A stretch of 64,000 nt of DNA from CBDCRK01 sp965220955 (GTDB lineage: Bacteria > Desulfobacterota > Binatia > Bin18 > CBDCRK01). The notes below the pieces were generated by a model. The model did no database searches, was not told where the DNA came from, and saw only the letters and a program-made list of their open reading frames with translations. Shown piece after piece: positions 1 through 7,131 of the stretch. The position numbers and the translations under genes were made by a program. Position 1 is the stretch's first letter, and every line of letters begins with the position of its first letter. Location of the stretch: positions 74,503 to 138,502 of the forward strand of contig CBDCRK010000045.1 in the NCBI GenBank assembly GCA_965220955.1. The letters are read 5' to 3'.

Positions 1-1
1 C

Positions 2-538
2 GAATACGAAAGCCGGCTTGACCGGGTCATTAACCGGCTGGAGGCGGTTAGTAAACCTACCATTACAGCCATTGAGGGGTACGCGGTAGGAGCCGGTGCG
101 TCCATTGCCCTGGCCTGTGATCTGCGGTACTGCACGCCGGAGAGTAAGATGGGTGTGCCCATTGCCCGAACGCTCGGCAACTGTTTATCGGTGGCCAATT
201 ATGCTCGGTTGGTTGATCTTCTTGGGCCGGCCCGCACAAAGGAGATGATTTTCCGTGCCCAGTTGGTAAAAGCGGAGGAAGCGCACCAGGTTGGGCTGGT
301 CAACGAGGTGGTGCCGGCTGATCGCCTATACGCGCGCGTGCAGGAGGTGGCAACCGAGATTGCTCGTCATGCTCCCATTACTATTCGGGTAACCAAAGAA
401 GCAATTCGCCGGCTGCAGGAATACCGCCGAGATCTGCAGTGTGAAGATCTTGTTGTGCAGGCATACATGAGTGAGGATTTCCGGGAAGGTGTCAACGCCT
501 TTCTGGAGAAACGTAAACCGGTCTTCCGCGGGCAATAG
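2..538 (+). CDS. Enoyl-CoA hydratase/isomerase family protein (5' partial)
   Basis: The frame is open from the window edge, so the N-terminus lies outside. The 178 visible residues are a crotonase fold: KPTITAIEGYAVGAGASIAL holds the conserved G-GAG oxyanion-hole segment and is followed by ACDLRYC, then an LVKAEEAHQVGLVNEVVP block and a C-terminal FREGVNAFLEKRKPVF tail typical of the family. Such enzymes hydrate or isomerise enoyl-CoA esters in fatty-acid or aromatic-acid degradation in the cytoplasm. The exact substrate cannot be read from the sequence. It is the last gene before the repeat-bounded island at 581-6403. Confidence 0.93.
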   Translation, partial: EYESRLDRVINRLEAVSKPTITAIEGYAVGAGASIALACDLRYCTPESKMGVPIARTLGNCLSVANYARLVDLLGPARTKEMIFRAQLVKAEEAHQVGLVNEVVPADRLYARVQEVATEIARHAPITIRVTKEAIRRLQEYRRDLQCEDLVVQAYMSEDFREGVNAFLEKRKPVFRGQ

Positions 539-580
539 CCCGGCAGTGTGCAGAGCCCGCAAAATCATTAGAGGATTTCT

Positions 581-649
581 CTAGCTGGACGCCGGCAACG
601 ATTCACGGAAAACTGGGCCATTTGCGTAGAACCTGTTTAATTCCAGTCG
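581..649 (+). repeat. 69-bp direct repeat, left copy
   Basis: Starts CTAGCTGGACGCCGGCAACG and ends AATTCCAGTCG. It matches 6335-6403 in the same orientation over all 69 positions with three mismatches. The unit contains a small inverted repeat around the G-C-rich GCCGG/CCGGC at its start (perfect in the right copy). The two copies bracket the RiPP and ATPase/HNH genes, so they may mark the ends of a mobile or recombined segment. They could equally be a dispersed intergenic repeat of this genome. Confidence 0.85.
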
Positions 650-830
650 GTTGGAGGAGTTTTGTGGTTTTTCAAGCCCACGTCGTCACCCACCTCCCCG
701 ACTTCTTGACGCTCTCCTCTATGGGAGCTTGCCCCCTTCGCCTGTTACTTGAGGCTGTTACCCTTTGTGGTCCTTAGCTATCTTTTCTATTTAAAAAATT
801 AGGAATCAACAGTGAATTCATGCTAACTTA

Positions 831-859
831 TTGACTTATCTAATAATTATCGATTATAT
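831..859 (+). promoter_or_regulatory. Putative sigma-70 promoter for the RiPP operon
   Basis: TTGACT at 831-836 and TTATAT at 854-859 are separated by 17 bp in an AT-rich stretch about 170 bp upstream of the precursor start. This would leave a long 5' leader. Spacing and hexamers fit a sigma-70 promoter, but only inspection supports it. Confidence 0.4.
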
Positions 860-1027
860 GTGTCTATTTCTTTTCACGTCTGTTCTCGGGCAAGTTTTTG
901 TTTTTATTCAAAATCATCCGTTAAACAAGGAATTACTGGAGCGGAGAAAACTAGATCTATAACCCCTATTTTACAAAATAAGATCGAAACGATTTTCATT
1001 TCTACACACTTTTCGGAGGTGACTTTA

Positions 1028-1213
1028 ATGATTAAAACTAGCACACCCCCCAAAATCGAATCTGACCCACCTGAAAAACCCTCTGAGCTGAATGTTAGCA
1101 AAATCCCCAGCCCTGTCCTTGTACGGCTAATTGAAGAAGTACGCAATAATGAGGAGATCGGCGCGGCTCACGCATACAACCGTTTTCACAATCGACACAA
1201 CAGGTCACGGTGA
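1028..1213 (+). CDS. Putative cyclophane RiPP precursor (YhhA-like)
   Basis: A 61-residue peptide with ribosome-binding site GGAGGTG 7 nt before the ATG. The first 45 residues are a Pro/Glu/Ser-rich leader with one helix-like stretch (LVRLIEEVRNNEEIG). The C-terminus is a basic, aromatic core, HAYNRFHNRHNRSR, in which residues 50-58 fall into three consecutive triads: Y50-N-R, F53-H-N, R56-H57-N58. Radical SAM cyclophane synthases join an aromatic residue to the residue two positions later, so YNR, FHN and HNR are plausible crosslink triads. The radical SAM gene begins 20 bp downstream. I recall a named family with this style of tail (YhhA, with YhhB and YhhC), but that match was not checked. 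The product and its activity are unknown. Confidence 0.7.
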   Translation: MIKTSTPPKIESDPPEKPSELNVSKIPSPVLVRLIEEVRNNEEIGAAHAYNRFHNRHNRSR

Positions 1214-1233
1214 TGTGAACTGCAAGGTGAGAC

Positions 1234-2358
1234 GTGATCGAGCTTGACACGATTCTCATAAAGGTTGTCAGCCGTTGTAATATCGATTGTCACTATTGCT
1301 ATGTTTACAACATGGGAGATACTGGATGGGCCAGCATGCCCAAGCAGATGTCCCATGAAACAACGGTAGCCTTGGCAACCGCTTTAGGGGATCTGTACTG
1401 CACACAAAAGCGTCCTTTCGCAGTAGTGCTCCACGGTGGGGAGCCGTTTTTGCTTGGCCCGATAAAACTTAAACGTCTGATCACAACTCTTCGCGATGCT
1501 TTACCTCCTGAGACTGCCTTTAGTCTGCAAACCAACGGCATCCTGATCACAGAAGAAATACTCCACGTATGCTCTGAAATTCGAACAACTTTGTCAGTCA
1601 GCATCGACGGCCCCCGGCATATCCATGACCGGAACCGGGTGGGCTACAGAGGCCAGGGGACCTACGATAAGGTTATGCGAGGGATTGAGCTTTTGCGTGA
1701 TCACCGGGACGCAGACTTTTTATACTCCGGCCTGCTGGCTGTCGTCGATCCCTATTCCGACCCTTCAGAAGTTTATAGTTTCTTTAAGATGCTCAGCCCC
1801 CCCGAAGTCAACTTCCTGTACAGGGACGGGAACCATACATGCTTTCCCGCGGGGAAAAAGTCTTTTCAATCGGCGGAATATGGTGAATGGTTTGTCCGAC
1901 TGTTAGATATTTATCTTTACGACCCATACCCGCTACGGATTCGGTTTCTTGATGATTTGATGAGGATTGTGATCGGCGGTACGGCAACGAAGGACGGTGT
2001 CGGACTCACCGATTTTGGAGTACTGATTGTTGACACAGACGGGTCTATAGCAAAGAACGACACATTAAAGAGTGCCTTTAATGGAGCAGACCGTTTCACG
2101 CAGAAGTGGTCGGTCCATACGCACAGGCTAGGAGAGATACTCAATTCGACTGAGTTCGCGGATTACCATGTGTCGCAGCGGCCAACATCGAGGGTCTGCA
2201 GAGCCTGTCCGGAACTTAAGGTTTGCGGCGGTGGGATGGCACTCCACCGTTGGCGAGACGAGAACGGGTTCGATAATCCCTCTGTGTATTGTGCAGATCA
2301 GCTATTATTAATTCGTAACATCCGCAATCAAATCACCGCCCTCCGCAAATGCGCATAA
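1234..2358 (+). CDS. Radical SAM/SPASM peptide maturase (YhhB-like)
   Basis: A 374-residue enzyme with GTG start and ribosome-binding site AAGGTGAG. The radical SAM cluster motif is C15-x3-C19-x2-C22 (RCNIDCHYCYVYN), followed by the SAM-binding region around LHGGEP and a SISIDG-type strand (LSVSIDGP). The C-terminus is a SPASM auxiliary-cluster domain: CRACPELKVCGGGM and a final PSVYC. This architecture fits maturases that install C-C crosslinks on ribosomal peptides. The gene follows the putative precursor by 20 bp and overlaps the next oxygenase gene by 10 bp, so the four genes probably form one transcript. Cyclophane formation is inferred from family and context, not seen directly. Confidence 0.88.
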   Translation: MIELDTILIKVVSRCNIDCHYCYVYNMGDTGWASMPKQMSHETTVALATALGDLYCTQKRPFAVVLHGGEPFLLGPIKLKRLITTLRDALPPETAFSLQTNGILITEEILHVCSEIRTTLSVSIDGPRHIHDRNRVGYRGQGTYDKVMRGIELLRDHRDADFLYSGLLAVVDPYSDPSEVYSFFKMLSPPEVNFLYRDGNHTCFPAGKKSFQSAEYGEWFVRLLDIYLYDPYPLRIRFLDDLMRIVIGGTATKDGVGLTDFGVLIVDTDGSIAKNDTLKSAFNGADRFTQKWSVHTHRLGEILNSTEFADYHVSQRPTSRVCRACPELKVCGGGMALHRWRDENGFDNPSVYCADQLLLIRNIRNQITALRKCA

Positions 2359-2954
2359 CAGCGGATAGCATGTTTAATTTTTCCACCTTCCAGGTGTTTA
2401 CTGCACCATTCAAATATTTTCTTGCCGACGAGGCATTCGGCCATGGCATCAGTCTGTTGTTATTGGAGTGGCTCGAATCGCACGCGCCGTGGAAGCTGGT
2501 AATCACGGATTTTTATGAGCAGTATGAATGTAACTTTCTAGACGTGCAGTTACCTGCACACTTATTCTTTCTCCAGGAGCAGACGTTTCTTGATGACATA
2601 AAGGGAAGAATAGAAAGAGTGTTCGAAGTGAACTTGAGCCCTCAGATAGATCTGAACGCCCATAAACTCATCCCTAGCCAACGTATCAGACTTCATAACG
2701 ATTTCATTCTGGGACAAGAAACACATCGCCTGCTAATCCAGTTGAATCGCGGCTGGACCGACGAAAAAGGTGGCCTGCTCATCTTTTTCAATAGTTCAAA
2801 TCCCGCTGACGTACACAGAGTATTTCTTCCCGGCCATAACAGGGCAGTTGGGTTCGCTATTTCTCCGAATTCGCATCACGCAGTCTCCACTGTGCACAGC
2901 GGCGAACGCTTTACCCTTGTGTACTCATTCTACGAACGAGTTGGTCGTGTTTAG
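2349..2954 (+). CDS. 2OG-Fe(II) oxygenase of the RiPP cluster (YhhC-like)
   Basis: 201 residues from the ATG at 2349; an in-frame ATG at 2370 (MFNFSTFQ) is an alternative start. It has the metal and cosubstrate pattern of a small prolyl-hydroxylase-like dioxygenase: H116-x-D118 in RIRLHNDF, the strand LLIQLNRGW-DEKGGLLIFF, the distal His in NSHHAVSTV (about residue 177) and R187 in GERFTLVYSFY. It would hydroxylate the modified peptide using 2-oxoglutarate and O2. It overlaps the maturase gene upstream and ends inside the start of the HExxH gene, indicating tight translational coupling. Family assignment is firm; the substrate is inferred from position. Confidence 0.82.
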   Translation: MRITADSMFNFSTFQVFTAPFKYFLADEAFGHGISLLLLEWLESHAPWKLVITDFYEQYECNFLDVQLPAHLFFLQEQTFLDDIKGRIERVFEVNLSPQIDLNAHKLIPSQRIRLHNDFILGQETHRLLIQLNRGWTDEKGGLLIFFNSSNPADVHRVFLPGHNRAVGFAISPNSHHAVSTVHSGERFTLVYSFYERVGRV

Positions 2955-3816
2955 GCTGTCTGATCAGATCAGGGCATCATTAGGGCGTAGCGACATTCCT
3001 CCGTGGCTGCCGGAACTGACGGATCAATTGGTAGCAGTCGGCTGGGAGCGATTAAATCGAGAGACGGGCCTAACCCCGGACACTTATAGCACGGCCAGAG
3101 CGTCGAGTGGGAACGCGAGTGCCCAACTGGTAGTTGTGCGCGACGTGCCGGTCAGCTACGAGTCCAGTGGGATCAGAACATTCATTCAACTGGAAGTACC
3201 CACTGCGGATCTCGTACATCTATACGAAGGTACAGGCATTAAGTTCTACACTGCTCAAGAACTATCCAGCCCCACTGTCCTCACTTGTTTAGAAGAAGCG
3301 ATACGAATCATCAGACACGTCCCCAGCCTTTGGAGAACAGTCAGTGCTCTAGTAAGATCCTTGCATATGATAAAACCAACGGACGATGAACACGATACAA
3401 GCTTCAGCGAGCCGCATCTACCCTTCTCCGTATTTGTATCGGTTCCCCACCAACGCATACGGAATGACGTACTGCGTGTAGCGGAAGCGATTGTTCATGA
3501 GGCCATGCACCTTCAGCTTACTTTGATAGAGAAGATCGTGCCGCTTGTGGCATGTACACAGCGCAAATATTTTTCGCCCTGGCGGGAAGAGTACAGGACT
3601 GCGCAAGGCATGCTACATGCTTTATACGTGTTTAGAGTAATCGACCGTCTGCTGCAGGAGTTACTCTCAAGCCCTCACTTGCGAAGAGAAGAATTAAGCT
3701 ATGCGCGAATGCGGAGAATCCAAATTGCAGCCCAGATGCGTGAAGTAGAACCTTTTCGCGACTGCCCGGACTTAACAGTCCACGGATTCAATTTGGTAGG
3801 CCGGCTGCTAATTTGA
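2947..3816 (+). CDS. HExxH-motif peptide hydroxylase-like protein
   Basis: The start is taken as GTG 2947, overlapping the oxygenase stop by 8 bp; TTG 2941 is also possible. The 289-residue protein carries HEAMH at residues 184-188 in an otherwise helical C-terminal half (AEAIVHEAMHLQ). This is the layout of the HExxH proteins long seen in RiPP clusters and now described as alpha-ketoglutarate-dependent peptide beta-hydroxylases. The N-terminal 180 residues are an all-purpose alpha/beta region I do not recognise further. An upstream in-frame extension back to 2770 overlaps the oxygenase and is rejected. As the last gene of the operon it would act on the same precursor. Confidence 0.7.
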   Translation: MFRLSDQIRASLGRSDIPPWLPELTDQLVAVGWERLNRETGLTPDTYSTARASSGNASAQLVVVRDVPVSYESSGIRTFIQLEVPTADLVHLYEGTGIKFYTAQELSSPTVLTCLEEAIRIIRHVPSLWRTVSALVRSLHMIKPTDDEHDTSFSEPHLPFSVFVSVPHQRIRNDVLRVAEAIVHEAMHLQLTLIEKIVPLVACTQRKYFSPWREEYRTAQGMLHALYVFRVIDRLLQELLSSPHLRREELSYARMRRIQIAAQMREVEPFRDCPDLTVHGFNLVGRLLI

Positions 3817-3831
3817 TTGACTGGTAGTTTG

Positions 3832-4608
3832 TTAAGCCTGCCGCTTAAGAATGTAATCCTGAGCCATCGAACTATACTCGGCGCTAGGGAGGATTGCGGC
3901 TTTCAGGAATTCCCGAGCCTTGCCAGCCAATGATTGTAGTTTACGCCTTCGCGGGATCTCTTTCGCACACTCCACGAGGTCGAGGAATGTGTCTAACTCT
4001 CGGAGCTTTTTTAGTCTTTCTTCTCTAAGAGAATTCCTGCGCAGCCCAATCTCTTCAATGGTGGTCTGACCTATTGGGGTCAATCCCTGGGGGGCATCAT
4101 CCTTGAATTGTATGTGGTCGCGCGGATTCTGTTTGGCAGGGTGAACGAAGAGGGGCTGCTCAAGGTTAATATCATTATGGTGAAAGCGGGCACGGTGATG
4201 AGGGTTTGCCAGAGGGAAGAGGGTGTGCTTGTAGATACTGTTACATGGATGACAACTCAAGAGCAAATTGTCCCACTCATAGGCTAACCAATAGTAACCA
4301 GGATGTTCCTCGTTACTGTCGTGCGTCTGCCTTACGCCGCTTTTGGGTCGGAAGTGTTCGACGGCGAGATTGATGGGATCGGGATACCAAGTTTCGCAGT
4401 AGCAGCATTTGTTGTATTGAGCCTTCAATAAGACTTCCTTTACCTGTTTCGCATTATAGATTTTTTTCTTCAATTGAGGAAACCTTCTCCTACCGGAGAG
4501 GTACTCGTCAGGACAAAGATCGAAAGATTCGCAATCCAGCTTGGTCTGCTTGACCCCGCTTCTCAAGAGATAGGCAGGGGTCACACTCGGCTTTACGATG
4601 AGGATCAT
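3832..4608 (-). CDS. HNH endonuclease, Septu PtuB-like
   Basis: 258 residues. The HNH/zinc core is clear: KCCYCE (Cys68-71), VEHFRPKS with His85, then YYWLAYEWDNLLLSCHPCN with C119-x2-C122 and Asn123. The VEHFRPK signature is typical of HNH nucleases paired with an AAA-type ATPase in Septu (PtuAB) and ATPase/HNH retrons. No reverse transcriptase is present here. The start overlaps the ATPase stop by 4 bp (ATGA). It would be the nucleic-acid-cutting effector of an anti-phage pair. Defence function is inferred from family and pairing. It converges on the RiPP operon with a 15-bp gap. Confidence 0.85.
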   Translation of the reverse strand: MILIVKPSVTPAYLLRSGVKQTKLDCESFDLCPDEYLSGRRRFPQLKKKIYNAKQVKEVLLKAQYNKCCYCETWYPDPINLAVEHFRPKSGVRQTHDSNEEHPGYYWLAYEWDNLLLSCHPCNSIYKHTLFPLANPHHRARFHHNDINLEQPLFVHPAKQNPRDHIQFKDDAPQGLTPIGQTTIEEIGLRRNSLREERLKKLRELDTFLDLVECAKEIPRRRKLQSLAGKAREFLKAAILPSAEYSSMAQDYILKRQA

Positions 4609-6053
4609 CGCTGTCGGAGTTTAGATTTTTTTAAGAGCGCCGCCGCTTCCCGAATAAAATTCATTGCTTCCCGGTCTTCTCTGCTCTCCGCAGTGTCCAG
4701 CACAGCGATTTGCTCTTGTATTTGCCTTAAACGCTCTTCCTCGGTCGCGCTCCGCTGATGTTTGTCTAACAGCGCGTCCCTCTCCGCAAATAGGCTCTCG
4801 GTCTGTTTGTCGCGCGGAGGGACGCCAAACAGTTCACTGGTGAGTATTTGATCGACTCGCCAACTGCGCACGACCTCAGGGTCATTTTGTATGATTACTT
4901 CTCCGCCCTTCTTTTGAACCACAACTAAATTTGCTGTTGGTGCAGCCTGAACCATCAAGGGACTGTGCGCCGTCGCGATAAACTGGGTGCCAGGGAAAAG
5001 CTGAGTTAAATTGTCTATTATGGAACGCTGCCAACGGGGATGAAGATGTAGGTCGATCTCATCAATAAGAACGACAGCAGGCTCGGCCATTGGATTCGGG
5101 CTTTTCGGGTAGCGACGATACAATCGTAGTGCCAGATCCATTGTCCACGCCAACGTCGTTTGGTAACCTAGACTGAGAGCGGAGAGAGAAACAAGACCGG
5201 AAAAAGTTTCGAAGCGCACTGCGCTTGGTTTTGTAGAGGGCTCCAATATATCGGGGGCGGAAATCTTGATATCTTTGGCAGTGATATCCGGAAGAATATT
5301 AGCGAGGAGATGCTTCACTTTCTCCAGCTGATCGTTTTCTTTGCCTTTGTATTCATTCCTTGCCGCGGCATGGTCCAGGTCCTTAAGAATCTTTTCAGCG
5401 TCGTAAAGTTCCGTGATGCTCGATAAACGGGAAGCGATAGGATCATCAAGATCACTTTGGGCCAAATTGTCCCGTCCCATTTGGCGGTTAGCGCCGTAAG
5501 CAATAATAAACGGCCCTTTGCGCCACCCTCCGAGTGTTTCAATTTTGGGCCTGCGTGGGAGCCTAAAATCTTCAAGCATCCCTTTCTTGGTGAAAGAGGC
5601 TTTTATACACGTTCTGAACTTCTTGCTTGTCCCAGTTGGCTCCGTCTCCTCAAGGTTATTAGTAAACGTAAAATGAGGGTCTTGGTATAGGCCTGCTTTG
5701 AGTTCTAGTTCAGTTGCACCGCCGGTGCGAAGGAGTCCTTCAAGGACCTCATTTTCTTCATCTGAAATTGCTGGTTGGAGAAATCCTTTGTCCAAAGGCA
5801 AAGGTTCATCAGTTTCATCATCATTTTGTGATACGTTGATCTCACGTCTGTCCGCGGGCTCTGGTCGCATCCATCCGAAGCATTGTAGTAACGTCGTTTT
5901 TCCGAGACCATTTTCTCCTAGCAAAAGGGTCCATTGCGCCGGGCGACCATTACCGTTAGAGAGGTCTAGCACTTGGCTCGTTCCGAAACAACGAACATTC
6001 TCCAGTTCAAGGGATATGAAGTAAATTGGTGGTGAGACATCACATGTGGGCAT
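4605..6053 (-). CDS. AAA/ABC-type ATPase, Septu PtuA-like
   Basis: 482 residues. Walker A is GENGLGKTT (residues 46-54, Lys52). Walker B is VVLIDEIDLHLHPRWQ near residue 320, with the D-loop histidine pattern and a following TQFIATAHSPLMV switch strand. The long insertion between them has charged helices. This is the OLD/RecF-like ATPase type (AAA_15/AAA_21) found with HNH partners. A charged C-terminal helix (about 420-475) ends the protein. The ribosome-binding site AGGAG precedes the ATG at 6053. It probably senses phage and gates the HNH nuclease encoded directly downstream. Confidence 0.87.
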   Translation of the reverse strand: MPTCDVSPPIYFISLELENVRCFGTSQVLDLSNGNGRPAQWTLLLGENGLGKTTLLQCFGWMRPEPADRREINVSQNDDETDEPLPLDKGFLQPAISDEENEVLEGLLRTGGATELELKAGLYQDPHFTFTNNLEETEPTGTSKKFRTCIKASFTKKGMLEDFRLPRRPKIETLGGWRKGPFIIAYGANRQMGRDNLAQSDLDDPIASRLSSITELYDAEKILKDLDHAAARNEYKGKENDQLEKVKHLLANILPDITAKDIKISAPDILEPSTKPSAVRFETFSGLVSLSALSLGYQTTLAWTMDLALRLYRRYPKSPNPMAEPAVVLIDEIDLHLHPRWQRSIIDNLTQLFPGTQFIATAHSPLMVQAAPTANLVVVQKKGGEVIIQNDPEVVRSWRVDQILTSELFGVPPRDKQTESLFAERDALLDKHQRSATEEERLRQIQEQIAVLDTAESREDREAMNFIREAAALLKKSKLRQR

Positions 6054-6253
6054 CTTTTGCTCCTACTCTCTTGACGCTGTCAACGTTGCTGCCTCTGATC
6101 TCCACGAGTGTGCCGGAGCCACACAAAACTACCTCGTTAAATGAATTAGTTTTTCTAAGCTTCACGACACAAAAGATAAGAGGAGATACTGTGCCAGACC
6201 GGGTTTAGTCTTTCTTTTGGGATGTCGCCGAGTCGTATCGCCTCCTGCTCCAT
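6040..6253 (-). pseudogene. Possible small frameshifted ORF upstream of the ATPase
   Basis: An ATG at 6253 with good ribosome-binding site AAAGGAG opens a 32-codon frame (MEQEAIRLGDIPKERLNPVW...) that stops at 6155. A second frame then continues with protein-like sequence (NEVVLCGSGTLVEIRGSN...) and ends at 6040, overlapping the ATPase start. Joining them needs one frameshift near 6175. It could be a small third component of the ATPase/HNH operon, broken or misread, or chance. I do not recognise it. Confidence 0.35.
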
Positions 6254-6334
6254 TATGCTTTCTCCTTTACATGACTCAATTTGGACCTACAGATTTCGCT
6301 AACAATATCAAAAGTGCTGACACTCCTACCAGGC

Positions 6335-6403
6335 CTAGCCGGACGCCGGCAACGATTCACGGGAAACTGGGCCATTTGCATAGAACCTGTTTAATTCCAG
6401 TCG
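6335..6403 (+). repeat. 69-bp direct repeat, right copy
   Basis: Same orientation as 581-649 with three mismatches over 69 positions. It starts CTAGCCGGACGCCGGCAACG and contains the perfect inverted repeat GCCGG-ACG-CCGGC. Sequences outside the two copies are unrelated. The right copy is followed within 250 bp by a PIN-domain gene lacking its 5' end, which suggests rearrangement at this boundary. Confidence 0.85.
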
Positions 6404-6507
6404 ATTATATCGCCCCCACGCACCCCATCATAGCACGGCACCCTACTCTATGCCCTCCCTTTCAGCAGATAGAGGACCCGCTGAGCAGCGCACCACTTGA
6501 GCCGCAA

Positions 6508-6530
6508 AGCCTGACTTGCTCAGGCTTTTT
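6508..6530 (+). terminator. Rho-independent terminator-like hairpin
   Basis: AGCCTGA-CTTGC-TCAGGCT forms a 7-bp stem with a 5-nt loop followed by TTTTT. No complete + strand gene lies immediately upstream, so it may terminate a transcript from the region before the island insertion or be a remnant. Confidence 0.5.
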
Positions 6531-6669
6531 GAGGGCTTGAGTGGCTAGGGATTGGTTTTGTTCACTAAGCTGGGTGGGGTGATGGGAGAGCACTTTGTGG
6601 GGGAACGGCCTATTTCCCGGCTTTTCATTGCCGCCCCCCTAGCCCTGAAGACCACCGCTCTGGCTTCAT

Positions 6670-7014
6670 TTGCCAGCCACTTTGGCCCAGCAGGTCCAGG
6701 AAACTTTCGCCCTGGCAGCGATTACTGCCTCAGAGTTGCTCCACGGCGTGCATCGGGCCAAAACGCCGGCCCAACGTAGCCGGCGGGAAGCTTTTATGGA
6801 GGGTCTTTTGGCTCGGCTCCCTGTTATTTCCTTCGATCTGGTGACAGCCCGCATTCACGCACGGGTGTGGGCGCAGCTGGCCGCCAAGGGCATCACCGTG
6901 GGGCCTCATGATCTGCTCATTGCGGCGACGGCTCTGGCAACTGATTCCACGGTGGCCACTCGTGACACCCGCAGCTTTCCTAAGATTCCTGGGCTATCCA
7001 TTGTGCAGTGGTAA
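6670..7014 (+). pseudogene. PIN-domain (VapC-type) toxin, 5' truncated
   Basis: The 114 readable codons match the middle and end of a VapC ribonuclease: ITASELLHGVHRA (conserved acidic Glu), then GPHDLLIAATAL and the final acidic TRDTRSFPKIPGL. The first strand with the catalytic Asp (DTSV-type) is missing; the frame is closed by a stop just upstream near 6646. Start codon TTG 6670 is arbitrary. No antitoxin gene is visible. It is probably an inactive remnant lying beside the right island repeat. Confidence 0.65.
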
Positions 7015-7131
7015 AGCCTTCTCTCTACTCGGAACTGGGCTTTTTTCTGAAGACGCGTAGCCTTGGTTGTAGTCATTGACGGCACAGAGTGGCTGTGGTG
7101 CAATTGGCTGCACGCAAAGGAGGAAATTTGC

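Larger units (their letters stand above)
539..1027. other. Intergenic: left island boundary and RiPP leader region
   Basis: No convincing gene lies here. It holds the left 69-bp direct repeat (581-649), then sequence that turns sharply AT-rich from about 780, a promoter-like pair at 831-859 and the ribosome-binding site GGAGGTG (about 1014-1020) for the precursor peptide. A long in-frame extension of the precursor back to 860 has no start signal and is rejected. Confidence 0.6.
6254..6669. other. Intergenic: right island boundary
   Basis: No intact gene. It holds the probable promoter zone of the ATPase/HNH operon, the right 69-bp repeat (6335-6403) and a terminator-like hairpin (6508-6530). 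From about 6550 the DNA is GC-richer and leads into the truncated PIN gene. Confidence 0.5.

Noticed and set aside
650..800. IS200/IS605-type element end
   Set aside because: The C-rich phrase ACCTCCCCGACTTCTTGACG was suggestive, but no transposase frame or paired hairpins accompany it.
860..1027. In-frame extension of the precursor peptide to 117 aa
   Set aside because: No ribosome-binding site and AT-rich non-coding composition; ATG 1028 has a clean GGAGGTG.
2770..2946. Extension of the HExxH protein into the oxygenase gene
   Set aside because: The oxygenase frame has all catalytic residues there; the overlap would be 185 bp. GTG 2947 is the natural coupled start.
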